A stretch of 64,000 nt of DNA from CAIYPH01 sp043744375 (GCA_043744375.1 JAYTUU010000067.1:1-64000); one strand, 5' to 3'. Counted from the stretch's first letter, positions 35,244 to 43,450 are shown. Numbers and translations: made by a program. Notes: generated from the letters alone by a model not told the origin.

Positions 35244-36130
35244 ATGATGAAATTTCCGACCTCCTTCGGGGCCGGGGCGTCATGCGCGGCCTCGACGCCG
35301 ATCATTGCCGGGCGCTTGCCGCCTCCATCCTTGGCGACGCCAAGAAGGTGAAATTCGTGCCGCTGACCGCGCAGGCCCGTTTCACCGGCCTGCAATCCGG
35401 CGAAGTGGACCTGCTCTATCGCTCCACCACCTGGACGCTGGGCCGCGAAGGCAATCTCGGCGGCCTGTTCGCCAGCGTGAACTTCTATGACGGCACCGGC
35501 TTCCTGGTGAAGAAGGCCCTCGGCGTGAAGGCGGCCAAGGACCTCGACGGCGCCACTATCTGCGTCGCCCCGGGCACCAGCACCGAGCTTGCCGTCGCCG
35601 ACTTCTTCCGCGTCAACAAGATCAAGTTCACCCCGATCCTGATCCAGGATGTGAGCGAAATCCAGGGCGCCTACCTGTCCGGCCGCTGCGACGCCTTCTC
35701 GAACGACGCCTCCGGCCTCGCCACCTTCCGCTTCCAACAGGGGCCGAAAGCCGAGGAGCACATCCTGCTCCCCGACATCATCAGCAAGGAGCCGCTCGGC
35801 GCCATGGTGCGCAAGGGCGACGACAAGTTCTTCGACATCGTCCGGTGGACCTACTTCGCCGGCCTGATCGCCGAGGAATACGGCATCACCGCGGCCAATG
35901 TTGACACCCATTTGACCAGCAACATCCCCGAAGTCCGCCGCCTCCTCGGCCTCGAGGGCGACATGGGCAAGGCGCTCGGCGTGGACAACAAATGGGCCTA
36001 CAACGCGATCAAGCAAGCTGGCAATTTCGGCGAGATCTGGGACCGCAACATCACCCCGATGGGCGTGCCGCGCGGCATCAACAATCTCTGGAACAAGGGC
36101 GGCCTGCACTACGCGCCCCCGATGCGGTAA
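35244..36130 (+). pseudogene. general L-amino acid ABC binding protein (AapJ/BztA-like), disrupted
   Basis: From 35282 the frame encodes a near-complete mature AapJ-type protein (MRGLDADHCRALAAS, KVKFVPLTAQARFTGLQSGEVDLL, TWTLGREGN, APGTSTELAVADFF, GVPRGINNLWNKGG). The signal peptide and first mature residues are missing in this frame. Just upstream a good GGGAGA and ATG-ATG open MMKFPTSFGAGAS, a plausible signal-peptide start in another frame. The simplest reading is a deletion of some tens of codons that also shifted the frame near 35275. No aapQMP permease or ATPase genes follow. If translated from ATG 35282 the product would be cytoplasmic. Confidence 0.8.
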
Positions 36131-36134
36131 GCAT

Positions 36135-37139
36135 CTAACCCGCTTTGAAACGACCCGCTTTGAGACGACCCGCTTTGAGACGACTGGCCGCCGGCACCCG
36201 AAAGGGGCCGGCGGTTTTCGTTTCCAGCACCACCGGAAACGCCGGCGCCATCGCCGCGATCTCCGCCGCCCCCAGATCATGCGTGATGATCACCAACCCC
36301 TCCTCGGCAACGCCCTGGAATGGCCGCGGCTGATCGAACGCCGTCCCCACCGCCTGGAACAGCAGCCGCACCGGCACATCCGCCGGCCGCAGCACGCCCT
36401 TCAGCCGCAACAGCCGGTCACCCGCCAACCCCGACAAGTTCTCCAGCCACTCCAGGATCGCATCGATCCCGACGGCTCCGATCCGCGCCGTCATCACCGC
36501 AACCCGCGGATGCCCCGCCGCCACTTCCCCCGGCACCGTCACGCCAACACCCGCCTCGGCGAACGCCGCCAGCGCCCGCCGCACCGGATCGGCCTCCATG
36601 ACCACCCGCGCCAGCGGATTGATCCCGCCCAGCCGGACCGCCAGGTCCCCCGCCTCGGCCCGATCGAGCTTGCTCAGCACCAGCACCCCCGCCGCCGCGA
36701 TCTGCGCCGCCGCGGTCTCGAACATCGCCTCCCCGAACGGCGGCGCCGCCGCATCGCACAGCCCCACCACGCCCAGCCGCATGCCCATCGGCGCCAACTC
36801 CCCCAGCGAGCGAATGATCGGCCCAGGCCGCGCCAGGCCGCTCGTCTCCAGCACGATCCGCCGGAACGGACCCCGCCCCGACGCCTCCCGCGCCTCCACC
36901 AGCGCCTCGATCGTGTAGAGCAGATCATTGGCGATCGAGCAGCACACGCAGCCATTGGCCAGCATCGCCATCGGCAGATCGCCGGCGTCCTCCGCCAGCA
37001 CCGCGCCATCGATATCGATCGCGCCGACCTCATTGACGATCACCGCCGTCTCCGCCGCCTCCGGCTGACGCAGAAAATCCCGCAGCAACGTCGTCTTGCC
37101 GCTGCCCAGGAACCCTGTCAGCAGCGTGAAATCGGTCAC
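36135..37139 (-). CDS. CobW/COG0523 GTP-binding metal chaperone
   Basis: The 334-residue GTPase has the P-loop TGFLGSGKTTLL, IVNEVGAIDIDG (switch), the metal-binding CVCC in NGCVCCSI, ETSGLARPGPI and the base-specificity SKLD. The C-terminal CobW_C domain ends with a repeated RLKAG tail made by a 15-base tandem repeat. COG0523 proteins deliver Zn or Co to client enzymes. GTG 37139 overlaps the stop of the upstream amidohydrolase (GTGA), a metal-dependent enzyme that could be its client; that is an inference. Confidence 0.9.
   Translation of the reverse strand: MTDFTLLTGFLGSGKTTLLRDFLRQPEAAETAVIVNEVGAIDIDGAVLAEDAGDLPMAMLANGCVCCSIANDLLYTIEALVEAREASGRGPFRRIVLETSGLARPGPIIRSLGELAPMGMRLGVVGLCDAAAPPFGEAMFETAAAQIAAAGVLVLSKLDRAEAGDLAVRLGGINPLARVVMEADPVRRALAAFAEAGVGVTVPGEVAAGHPRVAVMTARIGAVGIDAILEWLENLSGLAGDRLLRLKGVLRPADVPVRLLFQAVGTAFDQPRPFQGVAEEGLVIITHDLGAAEIAAMAPAFPVVLETKTAGPFRVPAASRLKAGRLKAGRFKAG
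36139..36183. repeat. three tandem copies of a 15-base unit at the CobW gene 3' end
   Basis: CCCGCTTTGARACGA is repeated three times (36139-36153, 36154-36168, 36169-36183), with a single mismatch. On the minus strand it encodes the C-terminal RLKAG-RLKAG-RFKAG of the CobW-family protein. Confidence 0.9.
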
Positions 37140-38713
37140 TGCTTCGAAGCCGCCGCCATCGCCTCGACATCGGCGAGCAACTCACGCGTATCGAACACCA
37201 CCCCGTCCTTGATCGTGCTGGACAGGCAATGGTGCCACTCGACACCCCCCGTCGCATCGTTCAACCGCATTGCCCCGGTGCCATAGAGCAGCTTGAAATC
37301 CGCCAGCGGATTCTGGTCATGCACCAGAATATCCGCCCGCTTCCCCACCTCCAACGTCCCCGTCACATCGCCGATCCCCAGCAGATCGGCGGCGTGGGAC
37401 GTCGTGGCGCGCAACACCTCAAGCGGATGAAACCCCGCCTCCTGCAACAACTCAAACTCCCGCATCAGCCCAAATCCATACAGCTGGAAAATAAACCCGG
37501 AATCGCTCCCCGCGCACACCCGCCCGCCGCGGTTCTTGTAGTCGTTGATGAACTGCATCCAGATCCGGTAGTGCTCCTTCCACTCCAACTCGTTCTGCGT
37601 CGTCCACTTGGTCCAGTACGAGCCATGCCCGCCCCGCTGCGGCTGGAAATACTTCCACACCGTCTGATGCGTATATTTCTCATGCCAATCCGCCCGCCGC
37701 GCCCGCATCACATCGCGATTGGCCTCATAGATGTTGAACGTCGGCACAAACGTGAACCCGGTCTCGATGAACGCATCGAGCGTATCGTTCCACTTCTGGC
37801 TGCCCGGCTTCGCCGCCTGCTGGAACATCTGCCCGGCCGTCGAGAAACGCAGATACTCGTCGCCATAATTGTAGTGATCCGGAAAATTCTGGATCGTCCG
37901 CGTCTCGAACAACGCCTCCGGCAACCCGTAATAATGTTCCGCACTCGTCAGCCCCCAGCGCGCCGACGTCAACGCGTTCAACCGCGACACCGCCAACTGC
38001 GCATGATGGCAGCAACTCCGCAGCCCGACCTCCTTGGCCTCCGCCAAGGCGGCCTGCATGATCGCCGGCGGCGCGCCAAAGAATTTTATGCCATCCGCCC
38101 CTTTCGCCTTGATCGCGCGCACCCAGGCGCGCGCCTCGTCGGGCGAAAAGATCGTCTTCATCATGTCCGGCACCGCCGGAAAATACGAATGCACGACCAT
38201 GTTGGGCGCGGCAATCCGATGCGCCGCCGCCGCCGCCTTCTGCTCCAACGTCCACGCCAAGCCGTTCAGCGCGCCGGCCTCGCGCACCGTCGTCACCCCA
38301 TGCGCCAGCCACAGCTTGTAGACATAATCCGCCGGCGGCATCGGCCCGTTCGCCGCGTGATACGCCACCCCCACATGCCCATGGCTGTCGATGAACCCCG
38401 GCGTCACATATTTCCCGTGGCAGTCGATCTCATGCGCCCCGCCCGCCGGCCGGCCGCCAGGCTTGATCGGCATCCCCGGCGTCCCCACCCGCTCGATCGC
38501 CGCAATCCGCCCGCCCTCGACGACGATATCCACTGGCCCCCACGGCGGTGCCCCGGTGCCATCGATCACCGTCGCCCCGCGCAGCACCATCCGCGCAAAC
38601 GGCCCCACCCCCCGATCCCGCGACGTCGCCGGCTCCACCCGCGGAAAATTCGCCTGCGAGAACCGATGGATCGCTTCCTCGCCGATTTCAGGGCCGGTTT
38701 CCGACATGGACAT
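37136..38713 (-). CDS. amidohydrolase family protein
   Basis: The 525-residue enzyme has RGATVIDGTGAPPWG of the composite domain, the metal-binding HxH in TPGFIDSHGHVG, KFFGAPP with a likely bridging Lys, CCHHAQ, VCAGSDSGF with the catalytic Asp, and GTLEVGKRADILVHDQNPL near the end. It resembles imidazolonepropionase-like cyclic amidohydrolases. No signal peptide is present. It is translationally coupled to the CobW GTPase, and a repeated putative promoter element lies just upstream. ATG 38713 or 38707 is the start. Confidence 0.87.
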   Translation of the reverse strand: MSMSETGPEIGEEAIHRFSQANFPRVEPATSRDRGVGPFARMVLRGATVIDGTGAPPWGPVDIVVEGGRIAAIERVGTPGMPIKPGGRPAGGAHEIDCHGKYVTPGFIDSHGHVGVAYHAANGPMPPADYVYKLWLAHGVTTVREAGALNGLAWTLEQKAAAAAHRIAAPNMVVHSYFPAVPDMMKTIFSPDEARAWVRAIKAKGADGIKFFGAPPAIMQAALAEAKEVGLRSCCHHAQLAVSRLNALTSARWGLTSAEHYYGLPEALFETRTIQNFPDHYNYGDEYLRFSTAGQMFQQAAKPGSQKWNDTLDAFIETGFTFVPTFNIYEANRDVMRARRADWHEKYTHQTVWKYFQPQRGGHGSYWTKWTTQNELEWKEHYRIWMQFINDYKNRGGRVCAGSDSGFIFQLYGFGLMREFELLQEAGFHPLEVLRATTSHAADLLGIGDVTGTLEVGKRADILVHDQNPLADFKLLYGTGAMRLNDATGGVEWHHCLSSTIKDGVVFDTRELLADVEAMAAASKQ

Positions 38714-38747
38714 GCTGCGATCCTACAAACTGAGAAGTCCCAGCCGC

Positions 38748-38793
38748 GATTGTGCATCGCACTGCACGGTGCCCGTCAATACACGCCGCCCAC
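38748..38793. repeat. 46-base repeat, copy 1 (putative promoter of the amidohydrolase gene)
   Basis: This segment is nearly identical to 39313-39358. On the minus strand both copies carry TTGACG followed 17 bases later by TGCACAAT, a possible sigma-70-type promoter. Copy 1 is upstream of the amidohydrolase gene and downstream of the first immunity-like gene, suggesting that a gene plus flank was duplicated. Confidence 0.65.
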
Positions 38794-38840
38794 ACACGTC
38801 CGTGGTGCTGCCGGAAGCGACGGTGCAAAGACCATGTGTC

Positions 38841-39308
38841 TCACGGGTCGTCCAATCCCGCCCCGTCCCGGCCAAGCGTCCGCCGCCACGCCTTCCGTGC
38901 CGCCAGGTCATCGGGATCGTATCGGATGACGACGCGAACGCCGTCGAAGTCAGTCCGGACAACCTTGAGAAAGGAAATATTCGGCACAGTCACCTCCAGG
39001 AGGTCTGACCCGCTCCATGCGATCCTCGGCCGCTCATCCGCATGGCCGGCGGTATCCACCCCGAGAATCGTGAAAATGTCACTCCTGTCTACGGTGGACG
39101 CCAGTTCCACGGATGTCGTGATATCCGTAACAAGAAACGACTCGCAAAGCCTGTCGGAAACAATAACCGACCAAGCACCATTGGGTGAAATATGTATCGA
39201 AATCTGCGTCGTCGAGCACACCGTTCCGTGAAGCACCATCACTACTTGCCATGCAGAAATAACTACCAGACCAACAATAACAACCGTAAAAATACAGAAT
39301 TTTAACAT
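38841..39308 (-). CDS. single-TM protein, paralogue A (putative immunity protein)
   Basis: This 155-residue protein has an N-terminal membrane segment (about residues 5-25) and a soluble domain outside. It is related to the neighbour at 39434-39898: both share CES-x-LT/VTD near the middle, an ADxRPxxxW segment, and a DVLQVTV / DLLEVTV strand followed by a LKV-R-x-FxG-xx-VI-R motif. I do not recognise the family. Position after a toxin-like gene on the same strand suggests an immunity role, unproven. The 5' third is AT-rich compared with neighbours. Confidence 0.6.
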   Translation of the reverse strand: MLKFCIFTVVIVGLVVISAWQVVMVLHGTVCSTTQISIHISPNGAWSVIVSDRLCESFLVTDITTSVELASTVDRSDIFTILGVDTAGHADERPRIAWSGSDLLEVTVPNISFLKVVRTDFDGVRVVIRYDPDDLAARKAWRRTLGRDGAGLDDP

Positions 39309-39312
39309 TCCC

Positions 39313-39358
39313 GATTGTGCATCCGACTGCGCGGTGTTCGTCAATACACGCCGCCTGC
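39313..39358. repeat. 46-base repeat, copy 2 (putative promoter of paralogue A)
   Basis: Second copy of the element at 38748-38793, with six or seven differences. On the minus strand TTGACG and TGCACAAT are retained and the segment ends five bases before ATG 39308 of paralogue A, so a transcript from it would be leaderless or nearly so, if this is indeed a promoter. Confidence 0.6.
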
Positions 39359-39433
39359 CAAGCGCCAACGCCCACCCTTGCACCGCTCATTTTTTCCGCG
39401 CGTCGGATGCCGGCTCTCGTTTGGCATCACAAC

Positions 39434-39898
39434 CTACGGTACTGCACGTTCGCGTTGGTCACCCGGCCCTGCCCCCCCCCGCGATTTGGCCCGCACGATA
39501 ATCTGGATCCCCGCGAATTCCTGCCGTAGAACTTTGACATAATCCAGACTGCGGACCGTCACCTGAAGAACATCGGATGCAATCCAGACCGGCCACGGCC
39601 GATCAGCGTCGTCACCGGTCTGAACGGCCAGGATAAGCGCCGACCGCTCCGGAACGGCCGCATCTGCGATGCGCAGGCCGACGAGCACATAGGTGAGGAA
39701 TGGGCTTTCGCACAGCGTGTGATCAGTGACCGCACGCCATCGCAGATCGGGAGAAAGCACTTCGTCTACCGTCGCAGTATCGCAATGGCTTCCCACGATC
39801 GTCGGCAGCGCCTCCCAAATAGCAATCAGCACAAGCGGTACCGTAAGGGTGACGAGCACACGTCTCAACGTAATCTGCCGGAATCGATCCCTGACCAT
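39434..39898 (-). CDS. single-TM protein, paralogue B (putative immunity protein)
   Basis: The 154-residue protein has an N-terminal membrane segment (about residues 12-32) and a soluble domain with SPDLRWRAVTDHTLCES, ILAVQTGDDADRPWPVWIASD and LDYVKVLRQEFAGIQIIVRA as separate blocks. It is a clear relative of the protein at 38841-39308. Its ATG lies five bases after the stop of the toxin-like frame, as expected for a toxin followed by its immunity gene. The function is inferred only from this arrangement. Confidence 0.6.
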   Translation of the reverse strand: MVRDRFRQITLRRVLVTLTVPLVLIAIWEALPTIVGSHCDTATVDEVLSPDLRWRAVTDHTLCESPFLTYVLVGLRIADAAVPERSALILAVQTGDDADRPWPVWIASDVLQVTVRSLDYVKVLRQEFAGIQIIVRAKSRGGAGPGDQRERAVP

Positions 39899-39903
39899 GG
39901 CTA

Positions 39904-40796
39904 TTATTTTTGATCGCCCGGAGACCCGCTCCCGATAGCCCCGAAAAAAAAAAGCTGGTAGCCAAGATCGGTATTTTTCACGTTCACTTCGGGCAGAAAT
40001 CGGTAATTCTTGTCAAAATCAGTTCCGTCCTTGAATTTGCTTCCGGCAGCGGCCGCCAGATTCTGGATCGTCAGTATCTCCTCGCGCGTGATCCCAGCGG
40101 CGGCGGCGTAAAGCCCGATCGCAATGGTGGAATAGTCCCTGAATTCCTCCTGGAACCGCCCGCCGATACGCTGGGCGTCCCAGCTATTTCCCCAGGCGAA
40201 TTTCGCCAGAACTCCCGTCTGATACCCAAGTGCGGCCATTCCCGCCGTCATGCCCCCGCCGGGGAAAAGGCTTTGCATGACGGCCCTGTCGCGCAATCCG
40301 TGGGCGACGAACATATGCGGATCGAGACCAGCGGGCCGCAACGCGGGCTTACCATTTGCGCCAATGATCGGCCGCCCCAGATCGTCGACCATCGGCACGC
40401 CGACGGCCGGGCTATCGTCTGGCCGGTCAGCACCCGTTCGAGGGCGCGGTTGACGTCAAGAAACGCCGCGACCGCGGTGCTCGACCGGTCCTCGGGCCTG
40501 GCCTCCATGAAGGCACCGATATCGCCGCCTGACATCGGAACAGACGACGGCGCCATAACGGTGGACGGACTATCCCCCCATACGACCAAACCGGACGGCA
40601 CGCTTACACCATCGCCGCGCCCCGCCCCCTCCCGTGTCTGCCCGCGCGGCACCATGGTCGCCGGAATTTTCACCCAATCCGGATGCCGCGCCATCCACGC
40701 CAGCGGCTCCGGCGCACCATGCGGCACAAATATGAACGGAATCTGCTCCCCATCCGAGCCAAACAGATCAGCACCCTCGGTGTCCATCAGACCCAC
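39904..40796 (-). pseudogene. polymorphic-toxin-like protein gene split by a frameshift
   Basis: Two overlapping minus-strand frames, 40796-40248 and 40455-39904, make sense as one protein of about 297 residues if one base is lost or gained near 40411-40426. The N-terminal part (FIFVPHGAPEPLAW, DWVKIPATMVPRG) and the start of the second part (GRPIIGANGKPALRPAGLDP) are soluble. The C-terminal part has SWDAQRIGGRF, EEFRDYSTIAIGLYAAAAGI and TREEILTIQNLAA, reminiscent of the bacterial toxin 44 (Ntox44) pattern WD...FGN.NYG..G.A.GI...LL..AG.AQ. This similarity is from memory and tentative. It precedes two paralogous one-TM proteins. Confidence 0.45.
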
Positions 40797-40932
40797 CCCA
40801 TGCCCAAAGTTCTAACTTTGTTCTATAGCTAGCGCACACTCGACGCAACCAAATTCCCCTCACCACCCGCCATTTTGACGCAGCACCCCCAACCCCCTTA
40901 CCCTCCTTGCAATGCCCCTCCGGAGCCACCCC

Positions 40933-41733
40933 ATGAACGTCCTCACCACCCCCGCCCGCCGCACCGCCCTCGCCGAACGCCTGCGCATCCGCACCGGCGC
41001 CTTCACCGGCCAAACCTCCGGCCTCGCCCCCGGCAACGTCCAGGCCAACCTCGCCATCCTCCCCGCCGCCCTCGCCGGCGACTTCCTCCGCTTCGGCCAC
41101 GCCAACCCCAAACCCTGCCCCGTCCTCGCCGTCTCCGAACCCGGCAACCCTCATCTGCCCACGCTCGGCGCCGATCTGGACATCCGCACGGACATCCCGC
41201 GCTACCGTGTCTGGCGCCACGGCGAACTCGTCGAGGAATGCACCGACATCTCCCACCTCTGGCGCGACGACCTGGTCAGCTTCCCCATCGGCTGCTCCTT
41301 CTCCTTCGAGGAAGCCCTGATCGAAGACGGCATCGACGTCCGCCACATCTCCTGCGGTTCCAACGTGCCGATGTACCGCACCAGCATCCCCTGCACCCCC
41401 GCCGGCATCTTCCACGGCCCGATGGTCGTCTCCATGCGCCCGATGACGCCCAAGGACGCCATCCGTGCCGTCCAGATCACCTCACGCTTCCCCTCCGTCC
41501 ACGGCGCCCCCGTCCATATCGGCCTGCCCCACCTGATCGGCATCAAAGATCTGGACAAACCCGACTACGGCGACCCCGTCCCCATCGGCGCCGGCGAGCT
41601 CCCGGTCTTCTGGGCCTGCGGCGTCACCCCGCAAGCCGTCATCGCCGAAACCAAACCCGAACTCTGCATCACCCACGCCCCGGGCTGCATGCTCATCACC
41701 GACCTGCGCAACAGCAATCTCGCGGCTTTCTAG
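40933..41733 (+). CDS. DUF1445 (UPF0317) putative hydro-lyase / D-glutamate cyclase-type domain
   Basis: The 266-residue protein matches DUF1445: QANLAILPAALAGDFLRF, NPKPCPVL, DIPRYRVW, FPIGCSFSFEEAL, RHISCGSNVPMYRT, VSMRPM and FWACGVTPQ ... ITHAPGCMLITDL. The human D-glutamate cyclase (formerly UPF0317 protein C14orf159) carries this domain together with DUF4392, encoded here by the next gene. CGGAG lies eight bases before ATG 40933. Annotated often as a hydro-lyase, its own activity is not certain. Confidence 0.87.
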   Translation: MNVLTTPARRTALAERLRIRTGAFTGQTSGLAPGNVQANLAILPAALAGDFLRFGHANPKPCPVLAVSEPGNPHLPTLGADLDIRTDIPRYRVWRHGELVEECTDISHLWRDDLVSFPIGCSFSFEEALIEDGIDVRHISCGSNVPMYRTSIPCTPAGIFHGPMVVSMRPMTPKDAIRAVQITSRFPSVHGAPVHIGLPHLIGIKDLDKPDYGDPVPIGAGELPVFWACGVTPQAVIAETKPELCITHAPGCMLITDLRNSNLAAF

Positions 41734-41734
41734 G

Positions 41735-41760
41735 AAGAAAGATCAAGCGCTTTCTTTTTT
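41735..41760 (+). terminator. possible terminator after the DUF1445 gene
   Basis: AAGAAAG and CTTTCTT form a seven-base stem around an eight-base loop, followed by TTTT. The stem is AT-rich and weak. It starts two bases after the stop codon. Confidence 0.4.
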
Positions 41761-41768
41761 GAAAAAAG

Positions 41769-41910
41769 GTAACTGCCCAGGTACTCCTCTGGCGTGCCCA
41801 GGTAGTCTCCGGGAATCAGGTCTGTGGTCGAGTTTGCGCGGCTTCGAGGACGTTTTGCGGTACAAACTGGCCCACAGGCTGGATTCAGGCGACCTACCTG
41901 GGCAGTTGCG
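41769..41910. repeat. long imperfect hairpin between the DUF1445 and DUF4392 genes
   Basis: AACTGCCCAGGTA (41771-41783) has a perfect inverted copy at 41895-41907. Inside, GCCCAGGTAGTC (from 41796) and the segment with TCTGTGGTCGAGTTTG pair with the right arm CAAACTGGCCCACAGG and AATCAGG/GATTCAGG, giving arms of about 45 bases. A-tracts and T-tracts flank both ends. It may be a miniature inverted-repeat element or a structured RNA; there is no coding sense in it. Confidence 0.75.
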
Positions 41911-41956
41911 AAAAAAGAAACAAAAAACTTTTATCCGTTGAGATCGGAGTCCCTGC

Positions 41957-42841
41957 TTGCACGCACATGACCGCATCGCCGCCATCGAGGCGCTCATCCA
42001 TGTCGACGTCGGCCGTAATATTTCCGCCCTTTGCGCCGCCGCCAAAGGCGGCCTCTTCGCCGCCGCCACCGCACTCGCCGAAGCCAAGACCCTCGGCGTC
42101 ATCACCGGCTTCTATGTTCCCCGCGGCACGCCCCCCGCCGCCGAAACCGACGGCCCCATCGGCGCCGCCCTCCTCCTGCACGGCCTGGCCGCCATCGGCA
42201 TCCCCGGCCGCCTCGCCACCGACACCCCCTGCGCCCCCGCCTGCGCCGCCGCCCTCACAGGCGCCGGCCTGACCACCCCGCTCGACATCGTCCCCCTCGA
42301 CACCCCGCTCGACACCACCATCGCCACCTGGCGCGCCGCCGGCATCACCCACGCCCTGTCCATCGAACGCTGCGGCCGCGCCACCAACGGCCGCCCCCAC
42401 AACCTCACCGGCCTGGACATCGGCGCCCACACCGCCCCGCTGGATGACCTCTTCCTCGCCGGCCCCTGGACCACCCTGGCGATCGGCGACGGCGGCAACG
42501 AAATCGGCATGGGCAGCCTCCCCCCCGCCCTCATCGCCGCCGACATCGCCAACGGCGAGGCCATCGCCTGCGTGACCCCCGCCCACCATCTGATCGTCGC
42601 CGGCGTGTCAAACTGGGGCGCCTACGCCCTCCTCGCCGCCCTCGCCGTCCTCCGCCCGGACTGGCGCACCCCCCTCCTCGCCACCCTCAACCCCGACCTC
42701 GACCGCGCCATCCTCGCAGCCACCGTCCAAAACGGCCCCGCCGTCGACGGCATCTCCCGCCTCCAAACCCTCACCGTCGACAACCTGGATATCGCCACCC
42801 ACCACCAAAAACTCGCCGCCATCCGCGCCGCCGTCGGGTAG
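41957..42841 (+). CDS. DUF4392 glutamate cyclase domain protein
   Basis: The 294-residue protein fits the DUF4392 domain of D-glutamate cyclase, which interconverts D-glutamate and 5-oxo-D-proline in mammals. Visible landmarks are GPIGAALLLHGL, ALSIERCGRA, DIGAHTAPLDDLFLAG and GDGGNEIGMG. It begins at TTG 41957 with GGAG (41946-41949) seven bases upstream; the nearby ATG 41967 is out of frame. Together with the upstream DUF1445 gene it would reconstitute the two-domain animal enzyme as two chains. It converges with recR, five bases apart. Confidence 0.85.
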   Translation: MHAHDRIAAIEALIHVDVGRNISALCAAAKGGLFAAATALAEAKTLGVITGFYVPRGTPPAAETDGPIGAALLLHGLAAIGIPGRLATDTPCAPACAAALTGAGLTTPLDIVPLDTPLDTTIATWRAAGITHALSIERCGRATNGRPHNLTGLDIGAHTAPLDDLFLAGPWTTLAIGDGGNEIGMGSLPPALIAADIANGEAIACVTPAHHLIVAGVSNWGAYALLAALAVLRPDWRTPLLATLNPDLDRAILAATVQNGPAVDGISRLQTLTVDNLDIATHHQKLAAIRAAVG

Positions 42842-42846
42842 CCGGC

Positions 42847-43440
42847 TCAAAATACCCGGCGCGCCCGCAGCGCCGCCGCCAACGTCCCGTCATCGAGCAC
42901 GTCGAGCGCGCCCCCCATCGGCACTCCCTGCCCGACCCGGCTCACCGCCACTCCGAGCGGCTTCAGCTTCTCGCTCAACCAATGCACCGTCGTCGCCCCA
43001 TCCACCGTCGCCGACAGCGCCAGGATCACCTCCACCACCGCCCCCTCACGCATCCGCGCCAGCAGCGGCGCCACGTTCAGATCATCCGGCCCCGTCCCAC
43101 TCAACGGCGACAAAGTCCCGCCCAGCACGTGATACAGCCCACGATGCACATGCGCCCGCTCCAGCGCCCATAAATCCGCGACCCCCTCGACCACGCAGAT
43201 CAGCCCGCGATCACGATGCGAATCCGCACAAATCGAGCACGGATCGCTGCTGTCCAGATTGCCGCACGACGAACAGGTTTTGACCACCCGCGCGGCCTCC
43301 GCCAACGCCACCGCCAACGGCAGCATCCGCGCCTCCGGCTGCTGCAACAGCCGCAACGCCGCCCGGCGCGCACTGCGCGGCCCGAGCCCCGGCAACCGCG
43401 CCAGCAACCCGATCAGGCGTTCAACCTCGGGGCCACCCAT
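42847..43440 (-). CDS. recR: recombination protein RecR
   Basis: The 197-residue protein has the helix-hairpin-helix LPGLGPRSARRAALRLL, the four-Cys zinc finger CSSCGNLDSSDPCSIC and the Toprim region ICVVEGVADLWALE ... YHVLGGTLSPL. It works with RecF/RecO in gap repair. It lies just downstream of ybaB in the conserved dnaX-ybaB-recR order. Confidence 0.96.
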   Translation of the reverse strand: MGGPEVERLIGLLARLPGLGPRSARRAALRLLQQPEARMLPLAVALAEAARVVKTCSSCGNLDSSDPCSICADSHRDRGLICVVEGVADLWALERAHVHRGLYHVLGGTLSPLSGTGPDDLNVAPLLARMREGAVVEVILALSATVDGATTVHWLSEKLKPLGVAVSRVGQGVPMGGALDVLDDGTLAAALRARRVF

Positions 43441-43450
43441 GAGCGGCCAA

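Noticed and set aside
38748..39358. CRISPR-like direct repeats
   Set aside because: Only two copies, far apart, separated by a gene; no array structure or cas genes.
41759..41941. 60-codon plus-strand ORF over the hairpin
   Set aside because: Similar peptides arise on both strands because the DNA is palindromic, so the ORF has no independent support.
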